From: CAZRHR01 sp964578885 | Lineage (GTDB): Bacteria > Bacteroidota > Bacteroidia > CAIKAF01 | Assembly: GCA_964578885.1 (NCBI GenBank) | Contig: CAZOEO010000008.1 | Location: 62,001 to 126,000 of the forward strand | Direction: 5' to 3' | Length of the DNA: 64,000 bases | In this document: positions 1-10,006 of the stretch, piece after piece | Numbering within the stretch: position 1 is the first letter of the stretch | Layout: each line of letters begins with the position of its first letter | Position numbers and translations under genes: made by a program | Notes under the pieces: generated by a model | What the model saw: only the letters and a program-made list of their open reading frames with translations | What the model was told of the DNA's origin: nothing | The model's database searches: none

Positions 1-16
1 AGAAGGTAAGGCTTCT

Positions 17-3000
17 GTGTCGCCCAAAAGGCGGAGGTGGATTTTTGTCCTTTTCACCCCGATTATCTTTTTTCTATCGCTCCTTCTTACCCTGCAGATT
101 CCTTACGTCCAAACATTTTTAGGAAAGGAATTGGCACAATGGGTCAGTGGGAAAACCGGATTTACCGTTCAATTGGACCGTCTCTCTTTGTCGGTATGGG
201 ATGGCATCGGGTTGTATGGCGTGCATATTTCTCAGGGAACAGATACGCTAATTTTTGCGCAGCATTTGGCGGTAGACGTGGCCGATTTTTCCATTCAAAC
301 CCCATCGGTCACCATAGAGGAAGTCATGTTGGAAGATGGCGGTATTTATTTGATCCGACATGCCAATGAAAACGAAACCAATTTAGATCGGTTTCTAAAA
401 GCGTTCCAATCTAGTCCGTCTCAAAACAAACAGAAAAAATCCGGCGATTTTACCCTTCATTTTCAACGTGTTCGATTATGTAATGCCCGTTTTGCTTTAC
501 TGAATGAAGCAGGCATGCAGACCAAAGCCGATTTTCGTTCAGAAGATTTGGGAATCCGGGGCATTTATGGTGTGGTGCATCATCTTCATATTCACAACGA
601 TACCATTGCCATGAAGGTGGAAAATCTGGCTGCGGTAGAACGAAGTGGATTGATTTTAAAAAAATTATCCGGCGATTTCCTTTTACACGCCACCACGCTT
701 TCCCTCAAAAAATTTACACTACAAACCGGCAATAGCCAAATCAATGGCGATTTTGCCATGCATTTTAAAGACTGGACGGCTTTTCAAAATTTCACACATG
801 ATGTAAAACTTCATGTGCATCTTGGACTTTCGAATCTTTCATTCAAAGATTTACAATTTTTTAGCAGCAGTTTAAAAGGTTGGGAAGGCGATGTGCGCTT
901 ACGCGGGGAAATTCGCGGGCCATTAGATGATTTGAAATTTAGGGATTTACGCCTTCTTTTGGGCACCGTTACCCAGATAGATGGGCAACTTGATATTTTG
1001 GGTCTGCCGGACATTGGCAACACTTATTTTTACGCGGATTTGGAAAAAATGGTGACCAGTGCCTACGACTTACAACGTTTGCCATTGCCACCAAAACAAG
1101 GCCCTCTTGGGCCGGAACCCATGGTTTTGCAACTTCCCAGAGAAATCAATCGACTCGGTGTAATCCGTTTTTCCGGACATTTCGATGGATTTTTACATGA
1201 TTTTTCTGCCAATGGTCATTTGCAAACCAGCATTGGTGGATTGGGTGTTGATATGGAAATGCAATTTCCTTTGGATGGAAGTGTGCCCAATTACCATGGA
1301 TTCCTCAAGGCCGATAAGTTTCATTTAGGAAAATATCTGGACATTCCAGATTTGGGTGAGGTGAGTTTTTCGGGTCAGGTACATGGAAAAGGCATTATGC
1401 GAAAAGACCTGGATGCTTCCTTCGAGGGCGCCATTGAATCTTTCGCCTATTTGGGATATCCTTACCGTCAGGTGGCCATGGCAGCCACTTTCCAGGAAGA
1501 TATTTTTACCGGAACCATGAGCATGGCCGATCCCAATGCCACTTTCGATTTTGCCGGCGAAATCAATCTTAATGATGAATTACCTCATTTCAATTTTAGC
1601 GCGAATATTGAAGAATTGCATCCGGTGAAACTCCATTTGATGCAGTTGGACTCAGATTTGGTGGTGCAGGTGCACATGGATCTAGACCTGAAAGGAGATG
1701 ACTTAGATGCCATGGTTGGCGACGTGCATTTCCAAAAAATGTTTCTTCAAAAAGGGAGCAGAACCCTGACCATGGACGATTTTTCTCTTCATGCTGAAAA
1801 ACTAGACGGAGGAAAAGTGATTCAACTTCGTTCCGATTTTTTGGATGCCGATATCGATGGTACTTTCTCCTTCAAACCATTGGCCATTCAGTTGAATAAC
1901 CGCCTGGCCGATCTTTTGCCCGTGGCCGGTTTCCGTTCCAAACCTTTGGCCGATACCACCCAACAGGATTTTTCCTACGCACTACATTTCAAAGATCTGG
2001 CGCCTTTTACGCAAATGTTTTTGCCGGATTTCGATATCCATGCCAATAGCATCGTCTATGGTGGATTTAAAAGTAAAGACCAAACATTGCAGCTTTCATT
2101 ACGTTCCGGTGGTTTGAGTTACAGGCAAATGTCGCTGGTGGATTTAGCCCTCAATGTGCGAAATGTAGATATTCATTCTCTTCAGGTAGATGCTACGGCA
2201 GGCGCTTTTTATCTCACAGATTCTGTGCACATAGACGCTCTGAAAGTCGAGGTTTCTACCCAAAAAGACAGTGTGCGATTCGGTTTCGACTTTGCCAACC
2301 ATGGGCCTAAACTCAATTCCGGACATATCAAAGGATATACCTACCTGGGCAATGCGCCCCTGCTGTCCGTTGGTTTTTCTGAAGCCTTATTCTATTACGA
2401 AGATTCCCTCTGGACCTTAGGTCCGGATGCCGCCATTTTAATGGATTCGTCTGGTATACAGGTGGATAAGCTTGCGCTTTTTCGCTTCAAGGAAACCACG
2501 CCTATGTTTACCCTGGATGGTCGAATTGGAAGAAAAGACCAGGATGAGCTCCGGGCTACGCTCAGAAGTTTTCCTGTTTCTCTGGTGAATCCTTTTCTGG
2601 CCGGTGGACAAATTCAGCTGGATGGAAAAGCCACCGGACAGTTTTCTGCCTTCCGGGTATTGGAGTCTCCTTTTTTCACGGCGCAGTTAAAAGTGTCCGA
2701 CCTGTCGCTGAACCAAATTCCATTGGGACAACTGAGCTTAAACAGCCAATTCGATAACCAGGACCGGGTGATTAATCTAAATGCTTTGCTGGAAGATCGC
2801 GGAAAAGAGGTGGTAAGGGTGCGTAATTCTAAAATCAGACCCTTTGATCCGGAACAATTGCTGGATATTTCGCTCGATTTAAATCAGGTGGATCTGCGTG
2901 CTTTCGAAAAAATGTTGGCAGGTGTTTTTTCTGAAATGCATGGTTTGGTTTCCGGTCGTATCAATCTTCGCGGAGCGGCACAAGATCCTTTTTTAAATGG

Positions 3001-4729
3001 CGCCTTATATTTTGAAAAAACCAGAATTCGGGTGGGCTATTTGAATGCTCCTTTTAACTTGGATTTTGAAAATGAACCGGTTCTGGTTTCCAATCGTTCC
3101 ATCCGCTTTCCCAAAGTGACGATGCGGGATGATGTAAAAGGCGAAGCGCAACTTACGGGTGTGATTTATCATAAAATGTTCACCGGGATGGATTTTAATC
3201 TGCAGATTCAACGAATCCGGGAAATGCAGGTGATGAATACCAGCCGGAAAGATAATCCTCAGTTCTACGGGCAGGTTGTGCTGTTTTCCCAGGATTTGCG
3301 CAGGCCTGGTGGAAAAGCCGTTCAAATAAAAGGCCCTCTGGAAGATTTGACCATTTCGGCATGGCTCGATCTAATTGAAGGAACGGAAATTAGCCTTCCG
3401 CTGGATATGAGAAGTTCCGCTACCGAAAATACATTTGTGACCTTTGTAAACAGTGCAAATCTGCCCGCCAAAGATTCATTGGATCGTTCGCTCGTCAAAA
3501 CCAAAACTGCTGCCGGAAACCTAACCCTGGATTTAAATGTATCGGTAAAACCGGAATCCCGGTTTCACGTGATTTTCGATGAATTAACCAACGACGTACT
3601 TACCGCTCAGGGTACTACCGATAATTTTAATCTGACCCTGGACCTCAAGGACAAATTTACCATGAATGGTACGTTTGTCATTGCGCGTGGAGATTATCGC
3701 TTTAATCTAAGTAATCTCGTAAACAGGGCTTTCATTATCAAGAACGGAAGTTTTGTTACCTGGACCGGTTCTCCCTATTCTGCTCAAATTGAAGCAACGG
3801 CGATTCACGTGACCAGAGCGCCCCTTTTACCCATTGTAGCGCCATTTTCCAATGAAGCGCAACAGGAATTATATCGAAGAAGTACCCGCATTTTCTGCGA
3901 ATTGAATTTATCCGGAAAACTGCTGGATCCAACTTTAGGATTTGATTTGTCGCTTCCGGATGCCGATGAAAATGCCCGAAGTTTGGTTCGGTCGGTCTTG
4001 AATTCCAGGGAAGAAGTAAACCGACAGGTGTTTGCTTTATTGCTTCTTGGTAACTTTTTGCCTCCGGAAAATATTGGGACCCGAACGGCGGGAGGCTCAC
4101 TGGCTGCTTCCGGCCTGGGCGGCAATTCTTTAAGTTTGGTTTCCGGCCAAATCAACAACTGGTTGGGGAATTTTACCCGGGATGTGAATGTGAATCTGGA
4201 ATATCAAGCCGGCGATCAAACCAGCAATCAGGCCGATCGGGTAACAGTAGGATTACAGGGACAATTGTTTAATGATCGCGTGATCATTGATGGCGATTTG
4301 GGTGTGGGTGCCAGAGCCAGCGGTCCTAAATCTCAAAATCCGGTCATGGGAAATGTTACCGTAGAAGTAAAAGCCACCAACGACGGACGTTTGCGGATTA
4401 GGGCTTTTAACCGAAGCAACGAATTTAACCTCTTAAAGAACTCTGTTCCTTATACCCAGGGTGTGGGCTTGTCTTACCGACGGGAGTTTGATACCTGGAA
4501 AGAACTTTTCCGTGGCAACCGGGAAACCCGAAGACAAGCCAGAAAACTTCGGGACCAACGGATGTTGGAAGATCAGATTACACCGCCTTCATTGGGTGAT
4601 GAGAGCATTGAAAGTTTGCAATATCAGTGGGAGCAACAGCAGGAAGAAGTTCCGGAAGAAGCCCCAAAGGAAGTTCCACCTCCCGATCCCGGAACACCAA
4701 AACTTCCGGAACCACCCGATTGGGATTGA
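17..4729 (+). CDS. tamB: TamB/DUF490-family translocation and assembly protein
   Basis: A 1570-residue protein starting at GTG 17. Residues about 8-27 form one hydrophobic signal-anchor, followed by a very long periplasmic region of repeated beta-rich segments like those of AsmA/TamB proteins. The last ~350 residues carry the family's conserved C-terminal domain (region of NVNLEYQAG and VGLSYRREFDTW), and the protein ends in a Pro/Glu-rich tail. By family, TamB-like proteins span the periplasm from the inner membrane and work in lipid transport or outer-membrane protein assembly. The start codon lies only 16 nt inside the window, so an upstream alternative cannot be excluded. A shadow frame covers the C-terminus but the codon pattern favours this frame. 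Confidence 0.9.
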   Translation: MSPKRRRWIFVLFTPIIFFLSLLLTLQIPYVQTFLGKELAQWVSGKTGFTVQLDRLSLSVWDGIGLYGVHISQGTDTLIFAQHLAVDVADFSIQTPSVTIEEVMLEDGGIYLIRHANENETNLDRFLKAFQSSPSQNKQKKSGDFTLHFQRVRLCNARFALLNEAGMQTKADFRSEDLGIRGIYGVVHHLHIHNDTIAMKVENLAAVERSGLILKKLSGDFLLHATTLSLKKFTLQTGNSQINGDFAMHFKDWTAFQNFTHDVKLHVHLGLSNLSFKDLQFFSSSLKGWEGDVRLRGEIRGPLDDLKFRDLRLLLGTVTQIDGQLDILGLPDIGNTYFYADLEKMVTSAYDLQRLPLPPKQGPLGPEPMVLQLPREINRLGVIRFSGHFDGFLHDFSANGHLQTSIGGLGVDMEMQFPLDGSVPNYHGFLKADKFHLGKYLDIPDLGEVSFSGQVHGKGIMRKDLDASFEGAIESFAYLGYPYRQVAMAATFQEDIFTGTMSMADPNATFDFAGEINLNDELPHFNFSANIEELHPVKLHLMQLDSDLVVQVHMDLDLKGDDLDAMVGDVHFQKMFLQKGSRTLTMDDFSLHAEKLDGGKVIQLRSDFLDADIDGTFSFKPLAIQLNNRLADLLPVAGFRSKPLADTTQQDFSYALHFKDLAPFTQMFLPDFDIHANSIVYGGFKSKDQTLQLSLRSGGLSYRQMSLVDLALNVRNVDIHSLQVDATAGAFYLTDSVHIDALKVEVSTQKDSVRFGFDFANHGPKLNSGHIKGYTYLGNAPLLSVGFSEALFYYEDSLWTLGPDAAILMDSSGIQVDKLALFRFKETTPMFTLDGRIGRKDQDELRATLRSFPVSLVNPFLAGGQIQLDGKATGQFSAFRVLESPFFTAQLKVSDLSLNQIPLGQLSLNSQFDNQDRVINLNALLEDRGKEVVRVRNSKIRPFDPEQLLDISLDLNQVDLRAFEKMLAGVFSEMHGLVSGRINLRGAAQDPFLNGALYFEKTRIRVGYLNAPFNLDFENEPVLVSNRSIRFPKVTMRDDVKGEAQLTGVIYHKMFTGMDFNLQIQRIREMQVMNTSRKDNPQFYGQVVLFSQDLRRPGGKAVQIKGPLEDLTISAWLDLIEGTEISLPLDMRSSATENTFVTFVNSANLPAKDSLDRSLVKTKTAAGNLTLDLNVSVKPESRFHVIFDELTNDVLTAQGTTDNFNLTLDLKDKFTMNGTFVIARGDYRFNLSNLVNRAFIIKNGSFVTWTGSPYSAQIEATAIHVTRAPLLPIVAPFSNEAQQELYRRSTRIFCELNLSGKLLDPTLGFDLSLPDADENARSLVRSVLNSREEVNRQVFALLLLGNFLPPENIGTRTAGGSLAASGLGGNSLSLVSGQINNWLGNFTRDVNVNLEYQAGDQTSNQADRVTVGLQGQLFNDRVIIDGDLGVGARASGPKSQNPVMGNVTVEVKATNDGRLRIRAFNRSNEFNLLKNSVPYTQGVGLSYRREFDTWKELFRGNRETRRQARKLRDQRMLEDQITPPSLGDESIESLQYQWEQQQEEVPEEAPKEVPPPDPGTPKLPEPPDWD

Positions 4730-4761
4730 GCATAGATGTTCCGTAAAAACCAAACGAAGTG

Positions 4762-4792
4762 CTGGCCGATTGTTTTTCCCTTGCTACCTTTG
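4762..4792 (+). promoter_or_regulatory. mutL promoter, -7 box next to the start codon
   Basis: TACCTTTG at 4785-4792 matches the Bacteroidota -7 element TAnnTTTG. A CTG 20 nt upstream (4762-4764) occupies the place of the -33 TTG. Only five bases separate the box from ATG 4798, so the transcript probably begins at or next to the start codon. Confidence 0.6.
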
Positions 4793-4797
4793 TAGCT

Positions 4798-6606
4798 ATG
4801 GAAGACAGTTTGGACGTTCGGGCTTCCCTTATCCAAATTTTGCCGGATGCCGTGGCCAACCAGATTGCCGCGGGAGAAGTAGTACAGCGCCCGGCCAGCG
4901 TGATAAAGGAACTTGTGGAAAATGCCGTAGACGCAGGTGCTACGCTCATAGAAGTGATTGTAAAAGACGGAGGCGTATCCTTTATTCAGGTGCACGACAA
5001 TGGTTGTGGGATGAGCGAAACCGATGCCAGGCTTTCTTTCGAGCGCCATGCGACATCAAAAATTCGCACGTCGGAAGATCTTTTTGATATTCATACCAAA
5101 GGCTTTAGGGGTGAAGCCCTTGCATCCATTTTGGCGGTAAGTCAGGTCACGTTGGTTACCCGAAGGAAGCAGGATCCGCACGGAACCTGTATTCGTGCAG
5201 AAGCGTCCAGCATTCTTTCTCAAGAACCCACCGCCGCAGAGCCGGGCACCTCCTTTACTGTGAAGCAATTGTTTTACAACGTTCCGGCCCGCCGAAAATT
5301 CCTGAAAGCAGAACGCATCGAAATGCGTCATATTCTGGAGGAATTTCAAAGAATTGCCTTGGCTCACCCCGGTATTGCGTTCTCATTGTACGAAGACCGG
5401 AAACCGATTTTTCGGCTCGAAGCAGGAAATCTTCGTCAACGATTGGTGCAGATGTTTGGTGCACCACTAAACGAAAAACTGGTGCCGGTGACTGAAGAAA
5501 CGGATTTGGTGAAAGTAACCGGATTTCTGGTGAAGCCCGAGTTTGCAAAAAAATCTCGTGGAGAACAGTATTTCTTTGTCAATGACAGATTTATAAAAAG
5601 TCAGTACTTACACCATGCCGTGAACAAAGCCTGCGAAGAACTGCTCCCACCAGATACTTTTCCCGGATATTTCCTTTATCTGGAGGTCGATCCTTCCCGT
5701 ATCGACATCAATATCCACCCCACCAAAACGGAAGTGAAATTTGAGGATGAAAGCATGATTTATGCCGTTCTTCGCTCTTCTGTTCGGCAGGCATTGGGTC
5801 GTTATCATGTGGCTCCTTCCCTGGATTTTGATCAGGAAACCGCTTTTCAATTTCCTACTACCAAAGGAGAAGGGATGGTTCAACCGCCACAAGTGCAGGT
5901 GAATCCCAATTTCAATCCATTTGAAAAGCAGGACAAAGGTCCCCGGCAGCCCTGGGAAACTTTTTTTCCGGAAGAAACTACGCCAACGCCAGTGGCCACC
6001 GTGCCCATGTTGGATTTGGAAGAGGAAGAGGACCAGCCTTTTCGTTTTTTCCAGATAAAGCAGCAATATTTGGTTACTTCGGTAGGAGGTGCGCTGGTGG
6101 TGATAGACCCGCATCGAGCCCACGAGCGTATTTTGTATGAAAAATGGATGAGCCAACTGGCCGAAGAAACCTCTGCATCGCAGCAAACTCTTTTTCCCGA
6201 AACCCTTGAATTTCCGCCCGCAGATATCACGGTATTGGAGGAAATGATGCCTTGGTTGCGGCAATTGGGTTTCGATATTGATTTGCTGGGCATTTCGGCC
6301 GTGGTGATTCGCGGTGTTCCACCCGAAGCCACCGCGTTGCCGGTTCGGGTGATTTTAGAAGACATACTTCAGCAATTTTTACATGCGCCATCTTCTTTAA
6401 AACAGCAAAAAAGAGAATTGTTGGCCAGGAGTTTGGCGGGAAAAATGGCGGTACGAAATGGCATTGTTTTGGATGCGGCCGAAGCTAAACAATTGGTCAA
6501 AGACTTGTTTGCATGTAAAATGCCTTTTGTTTCCGTCCATGGCAAACCCATTGTTCAGGAATTTACCCTGGCCGATTTAGATGAACGTTTCCTGCAAAGT
6601 CGATAA
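4798..6606 (+). CDS. mutL: DNA mismatch repair protein MutL
   Basis: A 602-residue GHKL ATPase that links MutS mismatch recognition to strand incision. The N-terminal ATPase motifs are all present: KELVENAVDAG (about residues 37-47), DNGCGM and the lid motif TKGFRGEAL. A linker of low conservation (about 345-400) precedes the C-terminal dimerisation domain. That domain carries DPHRAHERILYE at residue 437, which aligns with the endonuclease metal motif DQHA-X2-E-X4-E but with Q to P and A to R, plus ACKMP and HGKPI near the end. The frame is open from TTG 4759, but ATG 4798 is preferred because the -7 box ends at 4792 and the ATPase domain follows directly. The gene lies 68 nt after tamB with its own promoter. 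Confidence 0.95.
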   Translation: MEDSLDVRASLIQILPDAVANQIAAGEVVQRPASVIKELVENAVDAGATLIEVIVKDGGVSFIQVHDNGCGMSETDARLSFERHATSKIRTSEDLFDIHTKGFRGEALASILAVSQVTLVTRRKQDPHGTCIRAEASSILSQEPTAAEPGTSFTVKQLFYNVPARRKFLKAERIEMRHILEEFQRIALAHPGIAFSLYEDRKPIFRLEAGNLRQRLVQMFGAPLNEKLVPVTEETDLVKVTGFLVKPEFAKKSRGEQYFFVNDRFIKSQYLHHAVNKACEELLPPDTFPGYFLYLEVDPSRIDINIHPTKTEVKFEDESMIYAVLRSSVRQALGRYHVAPSLDFDQETAFQFPTTKGEGMVQPPQVQVNPNFNPFEKQDKGPRQPWETFFPEETTPTPVATVPMLDLEEEEDQPFRFFQIKQQYLVTSVGGALVVIDPHRAHERILYEKWMSQLAEETSASQQTLFPETLEFPPADITVLEEMMPWLRQLGFDIDLLGISAVVIRGVPPEATALPVRVILEDILQQFLHAPSSLKQQKRELLARSLAGKMAVRNGIVLDAAEAKQLVKDLFACKMPFVSVHGKPIVQEFTLADLDERFLQSR

Positions 6607-6632
6607 AACCCTTTAAATAATCGCAAAGAGCG

Positions 6633-6663
6633 TTGTGAAGAGGCTTTTGATTCTGTATTTTTG
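6633..6663 (+). promoter_or_regulatory. promoter of the rhomboid operon
   Basis: TTG at 6633-6635 and TATTTTTG at 6656-6663 are separated by 20 nt, matching the Bacteroidota -33/-7 pattern. Five bases separate the -7 box from ATG 6669. Confidence 0.65.
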
Positions 6664-6668
6664 CAGTT

Positions 6669-7322
6669 ATGCGAATTGGATCATCCGGAAATGCAGGATT
6701 TGCACCGCCTGTAGTGCAAAACCTAATCATTATTAATGTATTATTGTTTCTGTTCTATCGCTTTACGCCTATTTCGGCAGTAAGTGATTTTATGGACCAA
6801 TACCTTATTCTGCATGCGCCGGGAGCCTATGTAGATGCCAATTTTTATCCGTGGCAATTGGTTACCTACATGTTCATGCATGCCAAGCACGATATTTTTC
6901 ATTTATTCTTTAATATGTTTTCCCTTTGGATGTTCGGTGGCTTGATTGAGCAAACCATGGGAAGCAAAAGATTTCTGAATTTTTATATGGTTTCCGGATT
7001 GTCGGGAGCGGCCCTTCATCTTTTGCTGTATTACGTAGGAATGTCGCTCGGTTGGGTCACTTATACGCCTTCTATTTTAGGTGCTTCCGCGGCCGTGTAT
7101 GGTATTTTGGTGGCTTTTGCCCATTATTTCCCGCGGCAACCTATTCATATTTATTTTGTTCTACCCATTCAGGCCCGGTATTTCGTGGCGATTATGATTG
7201 GAATGGACGTATTTTACAGTGTGGCAGGATCTACCCAGGTGGCGCATATTGCTCACCTTGGCGGAGCACTGGGGGCTTTTGTTTTTCTTCATTTTTTCAA
7301 GATTAAAAAGTGGTTTAGATGA
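6669..7322 (+). CDS. rhomboid family intramembrane serine protease
   Basis: A 217-residue polytopic membrane protein with the full rhomboid active site: GASA with nucleophile Ser140, the general-base His196 in AHLGGA, and HLFFNMFSLW supplying the conserved Asn of the oxyanion hole. Rhomboids cleave transmembrane substrates within the bilayer; no substrate is suggested by the neighbours. Its TGA stop overlaps the ATG of the next gene (ATGA), so the two are translationally coupled. The second gene is a rhomboid homologue lacking the catalytic His. Confidence 0.92.
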   Translation: MRIGSSGNAGFAPPVVQNLIIINVLLFLFYRFTPISAVSDFMDQYLILHAPGAYVDANFYPWQLVTYMFMHAKHDIFHLFFNMFSLWMFGGLIEQTMGSKRFLNFYMVSGLSGAALHLLLYYVGMSLGWVTYTPSILGASAAVYGILVAFAHYFPRQPIHIYFVLPIQARYFVAIMIGMDVFYSVAGSTQVAHIAHLGGALGAFVFLHFFKIKKWFR

Positions 7323-8230
7323 TGCGAAATGCCTCCGTGTCGTGGGTACGTCGGATAATTGACGGAAGTGCGGTATCGAGATTGAATTCCGTACTGATTG
7401 GCCTGTTTCTACTGGGCCTTTTTGTTCGTTTTATGATGCTTGTGCTGGCACCCGATAGAATGGTGGCGCAGGAATGGATTCAATTCACTTTTTCATGGGT
7501 ACAAATGCCCCTGAACTGGCAGGAGTTTATCTGGAGGTTGTACACCCCAATGGTTTCCCTTTTTATTCATTTTCAGCCTTTTGATTTTATCTTTTCTATG
7601 ATCGGGCTGTACTTTATCGGGAATCATTTTCAGTATTTTATGGGAGATAGAAGGGTGTTGCCTTTCTTTCTTTGGTCCGGTATTTTTGGAAATATGGTGG
7701 CTTTGGGCTTTGCTCAAATCCCAATGGCCCTTACGGAAGGAATGGGCGCTAGTCCGCTTTCCGGCGCTTCGCCTGCCATTATCGGTATGCTGGCCGCTTC
7801 CGTGTTACTTTATCCCGATATGCCCGTTTCCATACCCATTTTCGGCAGGGTGAAAGTGCATAATCTACTGATTGCACAAATGATACTGCTGCTGTTTTTA
7901 CTCGTGGTGGTGCAAGATATTGGAAGTGTGGTCGCGCAAATGGGCGGCATGGGATTTGGATTTTTGTACGCCTGGCAATTTAAGAAGGGCAGAGATTGGA
8001 TGAGGTTGGGTCGTAGAAAAGGAAGAAAAAGTGGGACTGAGCAGGAACAAATGCGAAGAATTCAGGTGAAAATGATGCATGGACGTGCATTGCAGGATGA
8101 TGAATACAATTTTTTAAGGAAAGAACGGGAAGCCACCCTGGACGAACTTTTGGATAAAATTAGCGCCAAAGGAATGGGTAGCTTAAGCAAGGAGGAAAAG
8201 GCCCTGTTGGACCGATATAGTAAACAATAA
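7319..8230 (+). CDS. rhomboid-like protein, probable pseudoprotease, with C-terminal cytosolic domain
   Basis: A 303-residue protein with a rhomboid-like membrane core and a soluble, highly charged C-terminal tail (about residues 225-303, ending near LSKEEKALLDRYSK) of the kind found on some Bacteroidota rhomboids. The nucleophile motif GASPA is kept (Ser151). The catalytic His position reads VVAQMGG, with Gln207 where the upstream paralogue has AHLGG, and the HLFFN loop is replaced by DFIFS. A Ser-only rhomboid should be inactive, so I predict a pseudoprotease like iRhoms or derlins, perhaps regulating or partnering the coupled upstream protease. Family membership is clear; inactivity and partnership are inferences. 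Confidence 0.85.
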   Translation: MMRNASVSWVRRIIDGSAVSRLNSVLIGLFLLGLFVRFMMLVLAPDRMVAQEWIQFTFSWVQMPLNWQEFIWRLYTPMVSLFIHFQPFDFIFSMIGLYFIGNHFQYFMGDRRVLPFFLWSGIFGNMVALGFAQIPMALTEGMGASPLSGASPAIIGMLAASVLLYPDMPVSIPIFGRVKVHNLLIAQMILLLFLLVVVQDIGSVVAQMGGMGFGFLYAWQFKKGRDWMRLGRRKGRKSGTEQEQMRRIQVKMMHGRALQDDEYNFLRKEREATLDELLDKISAKGMGSLSKEEKALLDRYSKQ

Positions 8231-8242
8231 GGAAAAACACGG

Positions 8243-10006
8243 GTGGCAGCAAATCAAAAGGGAAAAGCATTAGATATTTATCTGATTAAACGGGTGATAT
8301 CTTATGCGGTGAAGTATAAGGGACGGTTTTATATGACCCTTGCCTTAACCTTGTTGCTGGCCCTGATTTCTCCTTTACGACCCTACATGATTCAATGGAC
8401 AGTCGATCATTATGTGCTCACCGGAGATGTCGATGGCATGACGCTCATGACCCTGGCCATGGTGGCGGTTTTGCTTATTGAAACCGGATTTCAATATTTG
8501 CAAACCTACTATTCAGGTTGGATTGGTCAACAAGTAATCCGGGATTTACGGGTTACCTTGTTTGGACATTTAACCCGCTTTAAATTAGGACATTTCGATA
8601 AAACACCCATTGGAACCTCCGTGACGCGGGTGGTGAATGATATCGAAACCATTGCCGATATGTTTGGTGAAGGAATGCTGTCTATCGTTGGCGATTTGCT
8701 CAAATTATTGCTCGTTTTGGTGGCCATGTGGTGGATTTCACCAGGTATGACACTCGTCAGTTTGATTCCTGTTCCGCTGCTGATTCTTACCACCTGGATT
8801 TTTAAAAACGGTGTGCGCAAAAGTTTTACCGAAGTCCGGAATGAGGTGGCCAACCTGAATGCTTTTACCCAGGAACATATTACGGGAATGACCATGGTAC
8901 AGGCTTTTAACCGTGAAGAAGAAGAGTTGCGTCGGTTTAAAGCAATCAATAAACGTCATAGAAAAGCCCATATTCGCTCGGTTTGGTATTATTCTGTGTT
9001 TTTTCCGGCGGTAGAATTGCTTCAAGCCATTTCGATTGCGCTGGTGGTGTGGTGGGGTACGTATTTCATCATGTCTCACCCACAGGGCCCTTTACAACCT
9101 GGAGTTATCATTTCATTTATTCTGTACACTTATATGTTGTACAGGCCCATGCGACAACTGGCAGATCGTTTTAATACATTGCAAATGGGCGTGGTAAGCG
9201 CAGAGCGGATTTTTAAATTGTTAGATGAGAAAGAACAGGTAGAACCTACTGGGAATCAAGCATTAAAGGAAGTGAAGGGAGAAGTGGTTTTCAAAGATGT
9301 TTCTTTTGGGTATCAGCCCGAACATCCAGTACTGAATCATATTGATTTGCATCTGAAACCAGGCGAAAAATTAGCCGTAGTAGGTGCCACCGGTTCCGGA
9401 AAATCTACCCTCATCAGCCTTTTATGTCGGTTGTACGAGCCCCAGCAAGGCGAAATTACCATCGATGGAATGCCACTCAATACGCTGGAAAGAGAAAGCA
9501 TTCACAAACATATTGGGGTGGTGACGCAGGATGTGTTTCTTTTCTCCGACACCATTGGGAAAAATATCAGTTTAAATGATCCCAAAATCACTGACAATCA
9601 GTTGCGTGAAGCTGCCCAGGCCGTAGGAGCCTTGCCGTTTATCGAAAAGTTACCCGGCGGCTTTCAGTTTAATGTCAGGGAAAGAGGCGCCATGTTGTCG
9701 GCCGGTCAACGTCAGCTTTTGGCTTTTATCCGTGCTTATGTGTATAATCCCGCCATTCTGATTTTAGACGAAGCCACCAGTGCCATCGATTCTGAATCGG
9801 AACAATTGATTAAGGAAGCCACGGAAACCATTACCAAAGGCAGAACCTGTATTTTAATTGCTCACCGGCTGAGTACCATTCAACATGTAGATAAAATCAT
9901 TGTAATGGACAAAGGCCAAATTGTGGAGCAAGGCAGTCACGAGGAATTATTGGCCCAACAAGGGTTATATCGCAGGTTATTCGATTTACAATTTTCCGAA
10001 GCATGA
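8243..10006 (+). CDS. ABC exporter, transmembrane and ATPase domains fused (MsbA/MdlB type)
   Basis: A 587-residue half-transporter expected to act as a homodimer or heterodimer in the inner membrane. The six-helix exporter domain covers about residues 15-310. The nucleotide-binding domain follows: Walker A GATGSGKST (about 381-389), Q-loop TQDVFLF, signature LSAGQRQ (the usual LSGGQ with Gly to Ala), Walker B ILILDEATSA and H-loop IAHRLST. The start is GTG 8243 with GGAAAA upstream; 12 nt separate it from the rhomboid gene, so it may be in the same operon. The substrate is not determinable: lipid A, lipids and drugs are all exported by this family. Confidence 0.92.
   Translation: MAANQKGKALDIYLIKRVISYAVKYKGRFYMTLALTLLLALISPLRPYMIQWTVDHYVLTGDVDGMTLMTLAMVAVLLIETGFQYLQTYYSGWIGQQVIRDLRVTLFGHLTRFKLGHFDKTPIGTSVTRVVNDIETIADMFGEGMLSIVGDLLKLLLVLVAMWWISPGMTLVSLIPVPLLILTTWIFKNGVRKSFTEVRNEVANLNAFTQEHITGMTMVQAFNREEEELRRFKAINKRHRKAHIRSVWYYSVFFPAVELLQAISIALVVWWGTYFIMSHPQGPLQPGVIISFILYTYMLYRPMRQLADRFNTLQMGVVSAERIFKLLDEKEQVEPTGNQALKEVKGEVVFKDVSFGYQPEHPVLNHIDLHLKPGEKLAVVGATGSGKSTLISLLCRLYEPQQGEITIDGMPLNTLERESIHKHIGVVTQDVFLFSDTIGKNISLNDPKITDNQLREAAQAVGALPFIEKLPGGFQFNVRERGAMLSAGQRQLLAFIRAYVYNPAILILDEATSAIDSESEQLIKEATETITKGRTCILIAHRLSTIQHVDKIIVMDKGQIVEQGSHEELLAQQGLYRRLFDLQFSEA

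Noticed and set aside
5608..6264. 218-codon minus-strand open frame inside mutL
   Set aside because: Antisense shadow; the plus-strand frame encodes clear MutL motifs throughout.
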